From assembly GCF_029784155.1 (NCBI RefSeq), contig NC_073691.1, forward strand, positions 58,700,217-58,764,216: DNA of 64,000 bases, given 5' to 3'. Shown one piece after another: positions 33,640 to 45,636 of the stretch. A model generated the notes under the pieces. It worked only from the letters and a program-made list of their open reading frames with translations, was not told the origin of the DNA and ran no database searches. Source of the stretch: Uranotaenia lowii (Eukaryota; Arthropoda; Insecta; Diptera; Culicidae). The position numbers were made by a program, and so were the translations under genes. The number at the start of each line of letters is the position of its first letter. Positions within the stretch are counted from its first letter, which is position 1.

Positions 33640-35404
33640 GAATGAGTGCGGTTTTTATTTCATCAAAGAAAGGTCTGATGCTATCGATCCATGCCATCAG
33701 GGGCGATCCTGAACACAAGTCAACGCTCTCAAGGCTAGAGATTGAATGTTTGACTCTTCGCAACGCTGTTTTTAACCAATGCATTTCTAATATCAAACGC
33801 AACGTGAAACAAGATCCTTCGGCATTCTGGAAATACATCAATAGCCGCCGCCTTAGTAACTGTATCCCATCATCTCTGTGACGCTTCAAGGACGCACATC
33901 GGAAAGCATCAAAGAGTCAGCTGACATGTTTGCCGATTTTTTAAGCAGTGTGTATAGCTCAGTCACTCGTGATTGTAACAATGTTTACTTTGATACACTA
34001 CCTAGCTATGACATCAGTCTTTCACTGAACAAGAAATTCTAAAAGTGCTAAATTCTCTTGATCCCTCGAAAGGATCTGGGCCTGAAGGGATTCCAGAATC
34101 GCTTGTTCTAATAATAGCTGCTTCGCTTGTCACACCGCTGTGCATGATTTTCAATCGATCGATCTAGGAAGGTACTTTTCCTACTCCGTGGAAAATCGCA
34201 TCAATCTCACCGAGCCATAAGTCAGGAAATGCTCATCGTGTGGAAAAGGCTAGAAGTCCTGATATACGAGAGAATCTCTTTAGCAGCCACTCCAATACTC
34301 ACCGATGTCCAGCACGGGCTCATCAAGAAACGATCAACCTTGACAAATCTAATGACCTATGCCAGCGATTTGCATTCTACAACATATAAAAAACTGCAAG
34401 TGGATTCGATATACGTAGATTTTGCCAAGGCTTTCGTTATAGTACCTCGCACAATCGTAAGAGAAAAACTAGGTCGATATGGATTTCCTGAGTGGGCAAC
34501 TAAATGGCTGCATTCGCATCTGCTGAATCGTCAAAGCTTTATAAACATTCGTGGGGCTCACTCCTCCGTGTTCGACATGCCGCCTGGTGTTCCCCAGGGT
34601 AGTCATCTAGGACCGCTTATCTTCTTGATTTTTATTAACTACCTGGCAACATTCCTTGAGTCGCCGAAACTGCTGTTCGCAGATGATCTCAAAATCTACC
34701 GGGCCATTGACTCGATATTGGATTGTATTGCGCTTCAGGAAGACGTTGACCGATTATCAGTATGGTGTGGATTAAACGGTATGGAAGTTAACGCCGAAAA
34801 ATGTAATTGTACATATAAGCTTTTTTAGAACCAGAGCCAACCGTTGTCTACGACTACGGTTTGAGAGGCACCGCTCTCAAAAGAGTAACCTTTATTAAAG
34901 GCCTCGGAATAACGTTTGACCAAAAATTCTCATTTGTTTACACACCGCGACCACTGCAGCCAAGGCCAGTCTGGGCACTCTACCACCCTGTCTACAGCGC
35001 AAGACTCTAAAGGATTCAGAAAAAATTTCTCCGCTACGCACTGCGTTGATTGTCATGGCAAGATCCCGTACGGTTACCACCCTATTCTGAGAGGTGTGCC
35101 AATGACTTCTTTGAGTCAAAGAAGAACTATTCTACAGCGTACCTTCGTCTACGATATCTTGACAAAGGCCGTTGACTACCCGCAATTGCCCCAAAGATTG
35201 AACTTATACGTTTCAGCACGCCGACTGCGTAATCAAACCATGTTTAGGCTGCCAAGAAGCAGGACAGTCTTCGGACAGAATCACCCCCTCCTTCGTTGTG
35301 TTGTGAAGTTTTCAATGCTGTTTCGCACTTGTTCGACTATCATGTTACTAAATTTTAGTTTAAATGTGCAATCCGTGACGTCACCTAATTTAATTGCTAT
35401 GTAA
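33640..35404 (+). pseudogene. jockey-superfamily LINE (copy 2), reverse transcriptase part
   Basis: Pre-RT words (SAFWKYINSRR) lead into a stretch with stops, then an open RT block: VQHGLIKKRSTLTNLM, IYVDFAKAF, GVPQGSHLGPLIFL and the catalytic FADDLKIY (about 34676-34700). Frameshifts follow near 34828 and 35040, with C-terminal RRLRNQTMFRLPRSRT to 35404. RT catalytic residues are intact in this piece, but the element is dead overall. It is the same family as 24.2-26.0 kb (compare FLRYALR and YSERC / YENRC words). Confidence 0.85.
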
Positions 35405-36319
35405 TTTAATTATAAGCTAATCTTAAAAAATCAGTCTGTATGACAATAGTCAAAGACTTCATAAATAAATAAAAAATTAATCCCATCCGCCTAGCAAAAA
35501 ACGCATAGCGCTCGGTTGATTCATACAATTTCGTTTAATATGACAGGAAAATCTATGGATGCAGCTTGTGAGTAGCTGTGTGTACTCGAAAGCATATCAT
35601 GGCGGTTGCAATTGATCACTGACACTGAACCGATAAGAGTCAATGGTTTCAATTTAGATTCTGACTGACTGTATAGGTTCTAATCTTGAAGTGGTTGAAG
35701 TGCTAAAAACCCATTAGCCTTTTCGTAATGTTGGACCAGAACCTTGTTCAGAACCATAAAGTTGGTTACATTTCAGCGACAACAAAGCTTGTATATTTGT
35801 AAGTTGAACCGAACTGTCGACCTACAAGCTGGAAACTAATTTTCGTCTGTTCGTCAAGTATTTATTCCGCGACCATTTTCGACCCAAACAACCCTCAACG
35901 AAATAACAGTTAGGCTGCCGGCGTTTTTTTTTATATTAGGAAAGCAGCAGAGATTAAGGGAATTTCATGCCTTACAATTTGCACCAGCGAAGCGTTAGCC
36001 GTTCTTTTCGTTTGTTGATAGAACAATTCGTCACTGCCGGCTGTCAACAGCGAATGCAAGCGACGACCCAAACGTAATCAGCTGGGCCATCGTGACTCAT
36101 CCCGTTTACTGCTTGTACCCGGATGGTTTTATATTTTTCTGATAATACGTTTGATTATGGCTTTCTACATGTGAGTTAACTTTGACGATGTTATTGGAGC
36201 AGTTAAAGTGACAACCAGGGAATGATTGATACCAATGAAGCTAGAGCCCTAGTATCAATGAATTAGCACATGACAATCAAAGCTGCGACTCACGTAGTAA
36301 GGAAGAGAAGATTTTTTAA
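35405..36319. other. no recognised feature
   Basis: Begins with the A-rich LINE 3' end (AATAAATAAAAAATTAA near 35462). The rest has mixed composition with no supported gene. Confidence 0.4.
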
Positions 36320-36643
36320 ACTCTAAAAACAGGTTTTTTTGCTATTCTTAAACATTTGGATACAACTGGAGTAAACTTGCTCCTCAAACCGAATGCTTCT
36401 AGCGCTTGCTCGTCGTATCGAGAGATGGTGAGAAACACAAATCCATATAGGACCAAAAGCTTAACAATATTACGAATCTACAAAGTCAATAAACGTTTTA
36501 GCGTTGAAAACAGTACGTGGAAAAATCTTAGGAAAAAGATTCACAGAATTCGTAGTTACAAAGTACCACTATTGTCTTTTTTTGGTGCTACTACGACGTA
36601 TTTTACTGGTGATTTCACTATTGCAAAGTTCAGGCTGCAATAA
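36320..36643 (+). pseudogene. possible PARP catalytic-domain relic
   Basis: The frame has no ATG of its own near the start and is closed by a stop at 36317. It reads YREMVRNTNPYRTKSLTILR, then IYKVNKR, and later KVPLLSFFGATTTYFTGDF. This recalls the order in poly(ADP-ribose) polymerase catalytic domains: an NTHAxTH-like block, a strand ending in IFKVxR, and then LLWHGSxTTNFxGIL. The His of the HG motif would be Phe here, so even if homologous it would be inactive or decayed. No other PARP part is seen nearby. Chance similarity is possible. Confidence 0.3.
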
Positions 36644-38085
36644 TGTCGCTTGCGTACAACTCTTTATCTAAAGATGGAATAGATCTCTTAATTCAAGTTA
36701 TTTTTTTGACGTACCAAGTTTTTGAAAACAGTGATTATAATTTTTGTTTGTCGATTCGGGGGTGTAGATAAGGTTAACGTTTGCATAAACCCATGGATTA
36801 AACTAAATCAACAAGTACATATACTACCACCGACAAATTCGCAGGATCTTTTTTAACACTGACCTATGACTATAATTTTCTAAAAAAAAATCAAATTAAA
36901 TTTCTTCTTCTAAGTTTCAGAATTTGGAAATTATAAAAAAAAGCTATGAAACTAAAATATGCCGCAGAACTCCTAATTTACCTATAAATATCGGCGTATA
37001 CAAAAAAAAATATATTCACATATGTATGCATGGTCACAGTCATCGTTTGAGTTCACGTTATGCAGTTGGGGAACAATTAAAAGATGTCAGCTGGGAGGCG
37101 GTTGCTATAAAAATCTGTCCTCGGCTCTCGATTCAGAGATAACCGCACGGGTTATTTCATCTGCTTTAATAACTGACACAGCACCACCATTGTTGTCAGT
37201 CTATTCTTCTCGAAACTTAGTATAAATATATTATTAGAGAACAACCCGGCAGCGACACAAACTACTAGCAGAGATCGGAACAAATTTGAATTACACATGA
37301 TTTTTTCAATCGGATGGCTTGTTCCAAAACGGAGCGAATTCTTCACGCATAACGTCACCGTTCTCTAGTAGCTGCCGAAAATTTAAATGAAAGAATTCAA
37401 TTGATCAAAGATGACAAACATTGACCTCTCCCCATATTGGACCAAGCCCGAACGAACGGTCGTTATCGCACATTTACGATTCGGCTGGGACTACTCTGTG
37501 GTGACTTGCCTGAATCTGGGTAATTGTCGGAGTCGATTGTTTTTTTTGTCGATGCTCTATTAGATTAAACGAGCTTCGGGTGAGTGCATCTGATTCATTC
37601 AAATGAGTGACGAAAAGGGCATAACATAGATCAAACAATTCAATATCACCCAAAGAAGGCGCTTTCAAAATGAAATGCTAAGTTTTGATTTTGCTCTTCG
37701 ATTTCGAATGTTTTTGAATGATACCGAAAAACGGAGTGAACATGGACAAAATAAGAGAAATTTTTGTGATTTGAACATCACAAAACTGTAATCACAGATG
37801 AACAGTTGTACAAATGAGCCTTGAAACGTGTGTAAAGTTCCAACGACGATTTATGCTTTTTGGTTGAGCCACCAGATGTCTCCAAGGACACCGGTGAGAA
37901 CTGTCAAATAGAAAATTCAGTGTAAACAAAAACATATACAAACATCTAGTCAGTTTTGAACGGGTCGTATAAGGTTATTGAAAAAATATTTTTTTAATGA
38001 GATACTTGACAAGTTTATTTAAAATTACTAATGAAACTCATTTATGATTCAGCAAATTATAAATATTAGTCTGAAACTTGTTCGC
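36644..38085. other. no recognised feature
   Basis: AT-rich DNA with no long frame that looks coding. Confidence 0.4.
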
Positions 38086-38087
38086 TA

Positions 38088-38360
38088 CACAGCAAAAATT
38101 ATTTCCTGTAAAATTACGCAAATGTCCTGTAATAAAAAGGAGCAGGACATTTACCGTAATTTTACAGGTCGAAAAACAAATTACGTGACACTTAATTTTC
38201 AGTGTACAACTTTTTTACAGGACATTTGCTGTAATAATAAATGAATCTTCGTTAACTTTCAAGGAAAACAATTGAAAATTACAGGTTTTGTTAGTTACAG
38301 GTTGATTTATTTTGAAGGTTGCAGTTTCAGTGTCACGTAATAGTCAAAATTTGTTCCGTG
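38088..38360. mobile_element. 273-bp MITE-like element with nested palindromes
   Basis: The ends CACAGCAAAAATT and the complement of AATTTGTTCCGTG are flanked by TA on both sides. Inside, CCTGTAAAATTACG...ATGTCCTG pairs with CAGGACAT...CGTAATTTTACAGG (38105-38168), and ATTACGTGACACT pairs with AGTGTCACGTAAT near 38338. Non-coding. Confidence 0.65.
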
Positions 38361-38415
38361 TATTTCTTTCGAACTTGCTTGAAGTACTAAAGAAATACAG
38401 AAGTCACACATAAAA

Positions 38416-38664
38416 ATGTTTAGAATTGGTATACTTTACGTGGGACTGTTTGTCAGCAATGTTTCTATTGGATTGGACATAGCTAGGTTAGGATTTTCTG
38501 ACTACGATGACCGTTCAAAAAGTGTAAAAACTTATTCAAGGCTGTTTGTTATTTCGTCAGTCTCTGTAGTGAATAAAAATTATTATGATGCAAGTATACA
38601 GGTTTTTTTTTCATTAATGAGTTTATATACGATTGCGGCCTCGAAAAATTGTTACTTTTAAATG
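38416..38664 (+). CDS. short ORF with signal-peptide-like start, 81 codons
   Basis: ATG at 38416 in an A-rich context opens MFRIGILYVGLFVSNVSIG, a basic residue followed by a hydrophobic run ending in small residues. This resembles a secretory signal. The rest (DIARLGFSDYDDRSK...) has no recognisable motif or cysteine pattern. It lies between two small inverted-repeat elements, and nothing in the flanks supports expression. It may be random. Confidence 0.15.
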
Positions 38665-38676
38665 AGCTATCTAGAT

Positions 38677-38733
38677 ACAGTGCCATCTATTGCGCCGTTT
38701 AAGAGCTACAAATTAGGCAATAGATGGCACTGT
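38677..38733. repeat. perfect 17-bp inverted repeat, 23-base loop
   Basis: ACAGTGCCATCTATTGC (38677-38693) pairs exactly with GCAATAGATGGCACTGT (38717-38733). This may be a minimal MITE or hairpin. Confidence 0.9.
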
Positions 38734-38845
38734 TTTTCGTAAATTTTTAACGGCTTCTTCAAAAGAGGGCACTAGAAATTTTACACAAGTTTAAAATTTT
38801 TTTATTTGAGCTTGTACAATGTACATCTATTTGTTCATGTAAGGC

Positions 38846-38990
38846 TTGTGATATAGCTCAGTTGGCAAGCCAGTTACTTCCTGAGCCGACGTCCGTGAGT
38901 TCGAGCCCAAGATTAAACATCAAATACAGTTGTACCAAATAAGTTTTTCAATAACTGTCCGACGTGTTACCCGATTCACAGGATATTTTT
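38846..38990 (+). mobile_element. tRNA-derived SINE, family 1, copy 1
   Basis: Begins GGCTTGTGATATAGCTCAGT, with A box TATAGCTCAGTTGG, and has B box GAGTTCGAGCCC about 45 bases on. The body continues CATCAAATACAGTTGTACC and TTTTTCAATAACTGTCCG. A second copy, on the minus strand at 53745-53900, matches through head and body, which supports a dispersed pol III-type retroposon. The T-stem and acceptor do not fold well enough for a working tRNA. Confidence 0.75.
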
Positions 38991-39144
38991 CTCGAGCTCT
39001 GGAAATATATTATTATTATGAAACTTATAAATTACTCTTTTTCTACACCTACCAGCTCATACACAACTCTGTTACGTTTCAATAATAAAAACAATCTTTC
39101 ACACCATAGCTGACATTCGCTGCCCATACATTCATTTAAGGGAA
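38991..39144. other. AT-rich spacer
   Basis: Nothing recognised. Confidence 0.4.
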
Positions 39145-39415
39145 CAGTCAAGTGAAATTGACAATTAAGTGACGAGTCAAGTGAATTTCAAATGAGCATG
39201 TGATGAAATTGAAGTGAGCAGCGAAAAAAGTTTTATTCAGAGAAATTTCATGTGCCAGTCACTTAAAACTCAAGTGATGAGTTGTCACTTGAAACTGAAG
39301 TGAGGGGTAAGTGAAACATACACGAGCTACTTGAAATGAAGAAATGCACTGAACTTTCACTTTTAAGTGAAACTTCAAGTGTATTTTAAGTGTGATTTAG
39401 GGTTCAGTGTAGCGT
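39145..39415. repeat. AAGTGA/TCACTT-rich palindromic block
   Basis: About 270 bases hold many copies of AAGTGA or CACTTGAA and their complements (CAAGTGAAATT, TTAAGTGACGAGTC, CACTTAAAACTC, GTCACTTGAAACT, TTTAAGTGAAACTT). The mixed orientation suggests a fold-back element built from a short motif. Non-coding. Confidence 0.7.
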
Positions 39416-39599
39416 TCAATTGTTTTATTTCAAAATCTGGTTGAATTTATTTCGAATTCGAAAATCTATTTATGTGATATCGTTTCCAAAGTCCATTTCT
39501 TAAAGATATTTGAACTCTCAGTTCTGGAATCTTTTTGAGATGCAATTCGTTTTTTTTGAATCTTAGAGCTTAGCCTTCTTGCTGCTTCGAAACTTGTTC

Positions 39600-39705
39600 A
39601 TTGGGCTGGTCCAAAAATAGCGGTATGTTCCGGAATCATACAATCATATAACCTCTGCGGCTGAACTCGTTCCTTGGCCAGAAGGGCTCATGCCAAATTC
39701 CAGCT
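39600..39705. repeat. dispersed repeat, copy 2 (partner at 300 bp)
   Basis: GGTCCAAAAATAG followed by TCGTTCCTTGGCC, as at 318-380. It lies just upstream of the gypsy element. Confidence 0.5.
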
Positions 39706-40928
39706 CAACTTTTTTAATAGTTTCTCCAAAATATTTGTGTGTAAGTTGATATTACCCCTCGGCGAAGAGCAGAAAAAAGGGTACTGTTACAAGCTCTTAT
39801 AAGAATAATAATAATGGTGGTACAAACGAAAATTACAAACTCAAACGGTGCGTGGGAGCATTCTTTATGTGTTTTTGTCGATATGATATAATAGGTATTT
39901 TTATGGAAAACAGCTCGCAATTGCTTAAAGAACCTAGCTGGAGTAAGATTTCGTCTCAATGGGTTATACACCTTTTGAATATTCCCCTTTGAAAGTTTTG
40001 CATCTAGACGATGTAAAGGGTTAATAACTGTTATGTACGGTACGAATGCTATAAAATATTCAACGAGAGAGAATACCAAAAGAGATTGGTCTCGAAGCAT
40101 GTGAACAATAATAAAGGTTGGTCGGGCTCATTCTAGTCTGGACCAGTATTCGAACAACTAGTGTTTTTTATTTAACAGCTAAAGTATATCCCAACTTAGT
40201 TTGATACTCTTATATAATTTGTTTTAAAACATTTGGCGGCTGAACATAAAAGTGGCGACGAGGATGGGATAAAAAAAAACGTACAGTTTTTAGCACGGAA
40301 TCCAAAGAAAAAAAAACTAATTCCATAGCGACATCGGAAGCGTGCATGTGGTTTGTCGTGTGTGGAATAGACTGTTGCCTATAACTGCTAATTGGAAAAT
40401 TTATATATGTGGATCATTTCAACTAGCTATTAGCAAAGTTGGTTGAGGAGGTCTTAAAAAGTTGAACGTTAAAAAAAAAACTTTAAAAGGTTTATCAAAT
40501 AAAATAAATAAAAGTTGTGTGGCAAAATTACAATTTGGGTCAGCAACCATACATGCGGTGTAATTCTTGGATGCTACGCCATTTTGTGCTGAAGTGATAA
40601 AACCGCGATTGGATAAGGGTATTGTACATTACTCTATTGTTTCATCAGACGTTAGAAGCCTGTAAAGGAGGTGAGCACCACAAAAAAACCGTGAGCTATA
40701 GAAACTATTTAGTGATCTGCACCAATTTTGAGTCGTGAGCCATTGCAAAGTGCATCGCAGCGCAAGAGACCTATAGAGCGTGGTGAGACGGAATATCAGC
40801 ATCATCAGGGAAGGCGCTTGGTGATAGATTGTAAGAAAAAAAAAGCCAAGTCACGTAAGTCTATTGTATACTCTATTGGTTGATTTTGTATTTTTAGAGC
40901 AACTTGATCAACTACATCATCTTTAGTC

Positions 40929-43609
40929 ATGTCATCATTAATTGGTACAGTAGATCATTACGTGAAGGGGTCAAAATTTGCTCATTACTTGGAGCGAATT
41001 GAGATGCTCTACCAACTTAACAATGTAGCTGAGAATTTAAAAAAAAGTTTATTTGTTACCTTAAGTGGTCCTATAATTTTTGAAGAAATTAAATTACTTT
41101 TTCTGGGAATGAAAGTTGAAGCAATCGATTATGATATCATGATTCAAAAACTTAAGGAACGGTTGGATAAAGATGAACCTAATATGGCGAGTTGTCATGC
41201 TTTTGATAGAAGAAAACAGGGGAAAGATGAGCCTGCCGAAAACTTTATTCTAGCTGTAAAGTTGATGGCTGAGGAATGTGGTTTTGGGGCATACAAGGAC
41301 ACAGCAATTCGAAACAGAATTGTATTCGGATTGAGAGATGAGGAGCTGCAATTTAAGCTGTGGAGTAGAGATGACTACACGTTGGAAGATGTTGAACGCA
41401 TTGTGGTGAGAAGTGAGCTTGCCAAATTGAGAGTCGAATCCATGAGGGAAGGTGGTGATGTAATGAGGAGCATAAATTCGGTAAAATATCGCTTGGGAGA
41501 TACGCATGAAGGGAGGTTCGTTCGTGATGATTATCAACATTCCAATTCGAGAAATCGTTTTCCCAATCGTAACCTAAGGCACAGTTGGGATCGCAATCGT
41601 GTTGAGTTCAACAATTCAAGGAGAGGTCGGTATAGTGATAATTTTCGCTCGAGATTTGACAACAGGGAAAGAAGTTATCAAAACCGTTTTTACAACAATG
41701 AGGGAGAAATGTATCCTTATCGTCGAGGTTCACGCATGGAAAATTCACATGCAAACGTGGTGTGTAACTTTTGCAGAATGAAGGGTCATGTGAAACGCAA
41801 TTGTGCTGATTATGCTAGGCGTCGGCAAGTGAATTTTGTTGAACAATCAGATGAGAGTTACGATTTTAAAAGGCTTCGAATAAGGGATAGTGAAGAGGAA
41901 GATGACGACGATGACGAATATCCGTGTATGATGATTTCGACAAGAAATAAAAGCGGCCCATGTCAGATTAAAGCTTTAATTGAAAATAGGGCGGTTCACA
42001 TGGAAATTGATTGCGGAGCGGCGGTTTCGGTGATAAACTATGAATGCTATCGGAGATATTTTGAGGATGTTCCTTTGATCAAATGCAATAGCCGTCTTAC
42101 GGTTGTAAGTGGACAGCGTTTGAATATTTGCGGAGAAATATGGGTATCAGCTAATGTTAATAACATAAAATCGAAAGCCAGGCTAATAGTTTTAGCTGGA
42201 TCACATAAGTTTTTGCCTTTATTGGGCAGAAACTGGCTCGATATCTTTTTCCCAAATTGGCGACAGACATTTTCAAAATCTAATATTGCGGTAAATGCGG
42301 TTGAAGAGGGTTTAGATTCTACAAATAAATTAGGTAACTTTGAAAAAAATTTAAAAAGTAAATATCCAAAAATTTTTGACGGGGATTTTTCAAAACCAAT
42401 CTTAGGACATGAAGCAGATTTGGTACTCAAGGACAATCAACCAATTTACAAGAAGGCATACGAAGTTCCCTATAAATTGAAGGAAAAGGTGGTCAGTCAT
42501 TTGGATTTTTTGGAACAACAAAACATTATTACACCTATTGCAACTAGCGAATGGGCATCGTCGATAATTATAGTAGACGATATTCGTATGGTTATCGACT
42601 GTAAGGTATCTATAAATAAATTTGTAATACCTAACACATATCCTCTCCCTTTAGCTCAGGACATTTTTGCGTCTTTGACTGGGTGCAAATGGTTTTGTTG
42701 TCTGGATTTGGCGGGGGCGTATACGCAACTGCAACTTTCGAAGCGTTCAAGAAAATTTATGGTAATAAACACATTGAAAGGGCTTTACACTTATAACAGG
42801 TTGCCGCAAGGTTGTACATCTAGTGCATCATTATTTCAGGGAATTATGGATAAAATATTATTGGGTTTGAAGAACATTTGCTGTTACATTGACGATGTTT
42901 TAATAGCAGGTAAAACAAGAAAAGAATGTGAGAATAATCTATATTTAGTTTTGGAAAAGTTAGAAAAAGCCAATATAAAAGTAAATTTTAGCAAATGTAA
43001 GTTTTTCGAACAATCTCTCAATTATTTTGATAATGGAAAATGGTCTCCTTCCTTCTCAAGAAAAATTATCAACTATAAGAGAAGCAAAAGTACCTCAAAA
43101 TGTTACAGAATTGTAAGCTTTCCTAGGTTTAATAAATTATTATGGCAAATTTGTTTCTCATTTGTCAAGTAAATTGTGGAGTCTATATGCTTTGTTGAAG
43201 AAAAATGTTAGATTTATTTGGGATGATAATTGTCAACGAGCTTTTGAAGATAGTAAAAAGTCGTTGTTAAATGCTAATATTTTAGAATTTTATGACCCGG
43301 ACAAGCCTTTGGTAGTTGTATCAGATGCGTGTATGGTTTAGGGGGAGTTTTGGCACATGTAATTAATGGTCAAGAGAGACCTATTTCGTTCACATCGTTT
43401 TCCTTAAATAATGCCCAAAAATCATATCCCATTTTACACTTAGAAGCTTTAGCACTTGTATGTACGGTGAAGAAATTTCATAAATACATTTTTGGTCAAA
43501 AATTCAAAATTTATACAGACCACAAACCTTTGTTGGGTATTTTTGGAAAGCAAGGGAAAACTGCAATTTGTGTAACGAGATTGCAAAGATGGCTTTCTCT
43601 TAACCTTCC
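40929..43609 (+). pseudogene. gypsy Gag-Pol: Gag, zinc knuckle, protease, RT and partial RNase H
   Basis: One frame runs from ATG 40929 to 43172. Gag includes a CNFCRMKGHVKRNC zinc knuckle (C-x2-C-x4-H-x4-C) at about residue 280. The aspartic protease motif is MEIDCGAAVSVI, with Cys at the usual Thr/Ser position. RT follows with WASSIIIVDD, FCCLDLAGAYTQ, LPQGCTSSAS and the catalytic YIDDVL. After about 43030 the frame breaks; RNase H resumes in other frames (SDACMYGLGGVLA with a shift at 43329, then LHLEALALV, IYTDHKPLLGI). The RNase H stops at the TTAA insertion at 43610. Integrase was not found. The frame shifts and insertion make it inactive. Confidence 0.9.
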
Positions 43610-45111
43610 CATGCCGTTCGCAAAATATCTGTAAAAAAAAATTTCCGGTCTATTTGACCTGCAGTTTGTTATCGCTCCCCTGGCCACAAATAATAACCGA
43701 TTTTGATGATATTATATTCGTCGTTTAGGTAATTTTATCTAGTTTCTCAACATTCTAAAATTAAGTCAATATGTTATAGGAAATCACCGGTAGACGGTTC
43801 CGAATGAAAAAAGTCCGAAAAAAGAGCTCTTTTTGAAATGTTTATAACTTCTAAATGATTTATTGTTTTGAACTAACTTAACGATTTTCTAAATTTTTAA
43901 GAATTTACCTTTCTACAGATGTACAAATATGTGGGGGTCGAGTGGATGGTTTGGCCATAGCGGCCAGAACTTCCGGTAGAAAAAAATCTAACTTCAAAAA
44001 AGACACCCAATTTCGGCTTTGCATTGCTGTTTCGCGTTTACCAATGAACCGATTCTCAAAATTCAAATTTTAATTTTTTTTCGTCAACTCTATTATTATT
44101 TTCATATAACAAACTTTATTTCTAAAAAAAATCAGTTTTTCAGTATATCTGAATGAAACTAACAACTTTTCTGACATTTTCCAACTCTCGCTTGGGTTGA
44201 TGGGTTCTCGGGGTTTTGTCATGGTGATTTCTCGGAAACTTTCAGTAAAACTGTCCAGTTTTTATATACCTAGAAAGGTTTTTTTGTGAAGTTTTTCAAA
44301 AATGTGTAACCACTTTTTTCCAATATACTGAAAGCTGTCAGATTTCAACCAGTCCAGCACCGATTTCAGACGGTTGGCGTACTAATTTAGCACCCCTTGG
44401 CGTAGTCTCAAGAGAAACGAAATCCTTTAGCTCTCCTGTCGCTCACCAAACCTACCTCCCAGCAACATACAGGAGGAATCGCCGTGCCGCATGGCTTGTA
44501 GATTGAATTTTTATCAGGCTTCCGAAAAGTACAGCTTTGCTATGACAGCTTTTTTCTTGCCAAACAAACTGTCTCGGTTTTCCTTACCACTCGGTTCGCT
44601 GCTGTACCGTCGGTAACGAATCGAAACGCTTCGGCTACATCGAACACGTGCGAGAACCCAGGCTGTATTTGAACAAAGCATGCGTTGCCGAAAATGTTGT
44701 GCTTTGAGCTGTAGCGAACCCAACCGACAGGATTGAGTTTTCTCCACAGAAAACGGAGATGGTTGTTTTCTCTAAGAAACGTAGACCTGCTCAACCTAAG
44801 CTTCAACTCCTAGGCAGACCGATCACTCAATCGAGGTGTTTTAAGTATCTTGGGGTTTGGTTTGATTCCAAGTGTACCTGGAGGGCCCATATTGAGTATT
44901 CGAAAGGAAAATGCCAACAAAGAATCAATTTTCTCCGATCAATCACTGGCACCTGGTGGCGAGCCCATCCAGAAGATCTTTTAAAATTGTATCGAACAAC
45001 TATTCTCTCAGTGATGGAATATGGTAGCTTCTGTTTCCAGTCAGCTGCCAAAACTCACCTCATCAAACTCGAGCGTATCCAATATCTTTGTCTCCGCTTC
45101 GCTTTGGGCTG

Positions 45112-45636
45112 CCCAGCAAACATTTATGAAGGTATAACGCAGGAACAACAGAATTATTCAAACAAATATACCAGATATAAAGATTATATTAAACTTACCA
45201 AAATAGCATATAGCTACAAAAGTGAGGGCGATATATCTACAATGACACGATGCTTACGATTTGATTTTCCAACAGAAAGCAAAATAAACGAAAAAAAAAA
45301 ATCCTCGACCGAGAGTTGAACTCCAGTCCTCCGGTATCTTACCACTATGTCAACTCATCAGTTGATAAGGTCCACGCTATATCTCAAAAGGTGAGATTTT
45401 CTTTTTACGAATCGGTTCACTCAAATCGTAAATGTTGAATTAGCATATTCCCAACGTTTTGGAAACATATTTACGAATTGATTAAACTGTTATCCGACTC
45501 AAATATTTTTGGGCAAAGCTTGTCGTAAATGAATGATAGAAAATCACTAAATACCAACGTGTTTACGATAGTTGTTGGAAATGTCTTAATATTCGATTTG
45601 GATTATCATTTCTATTACGATTTCATGTTAGCTGGG
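45112..45636. mobile_element. 525-bp element with CCCAGCWAACAT ends inserted in the LINE
   Basis: It begins CCCAGCAAACATTTATG and ends in the complement of CCCAGCTAACATGAAAT. TG precedes and follows it (45110-45111 and 45637-45638), consistent with a two-base duplication. Without the element and one TG, the LINE frame reads continuously (...FALGC then MPSTHNM...), which independently confirms the borders. It holds a tRNA-like segment near its centre. Confidence 0.8.
45300..45376 (-). mobile_element. tRNA-like segment (SINE head or relic) inside the small element
   Basis: On the minus strand TTGACATAGTGGTAAG resembles an A box and GAGTTCAACTCTC a B box. A T-run follows at about 45289-45299, as in the 30.8-kb example. 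It does not fold into a full cloverleaf. Whether it inserted later or belongs to the element is unknown. Confidence 0.5.

Noticed and set aside
38846..38925. Functional tRNA gene
   Set aside because: A and B boxes are good, but the T-stem and acceptor stem do not pair properly, and a second diverged copy with a shared body exists at 53.8 kb; a SINE fits better.
44514..44806. Two minus-strand frames near the LINE insertion
   Set aside because: They cross the border between the piggyBac-like element and the LINE on the wrong strand.
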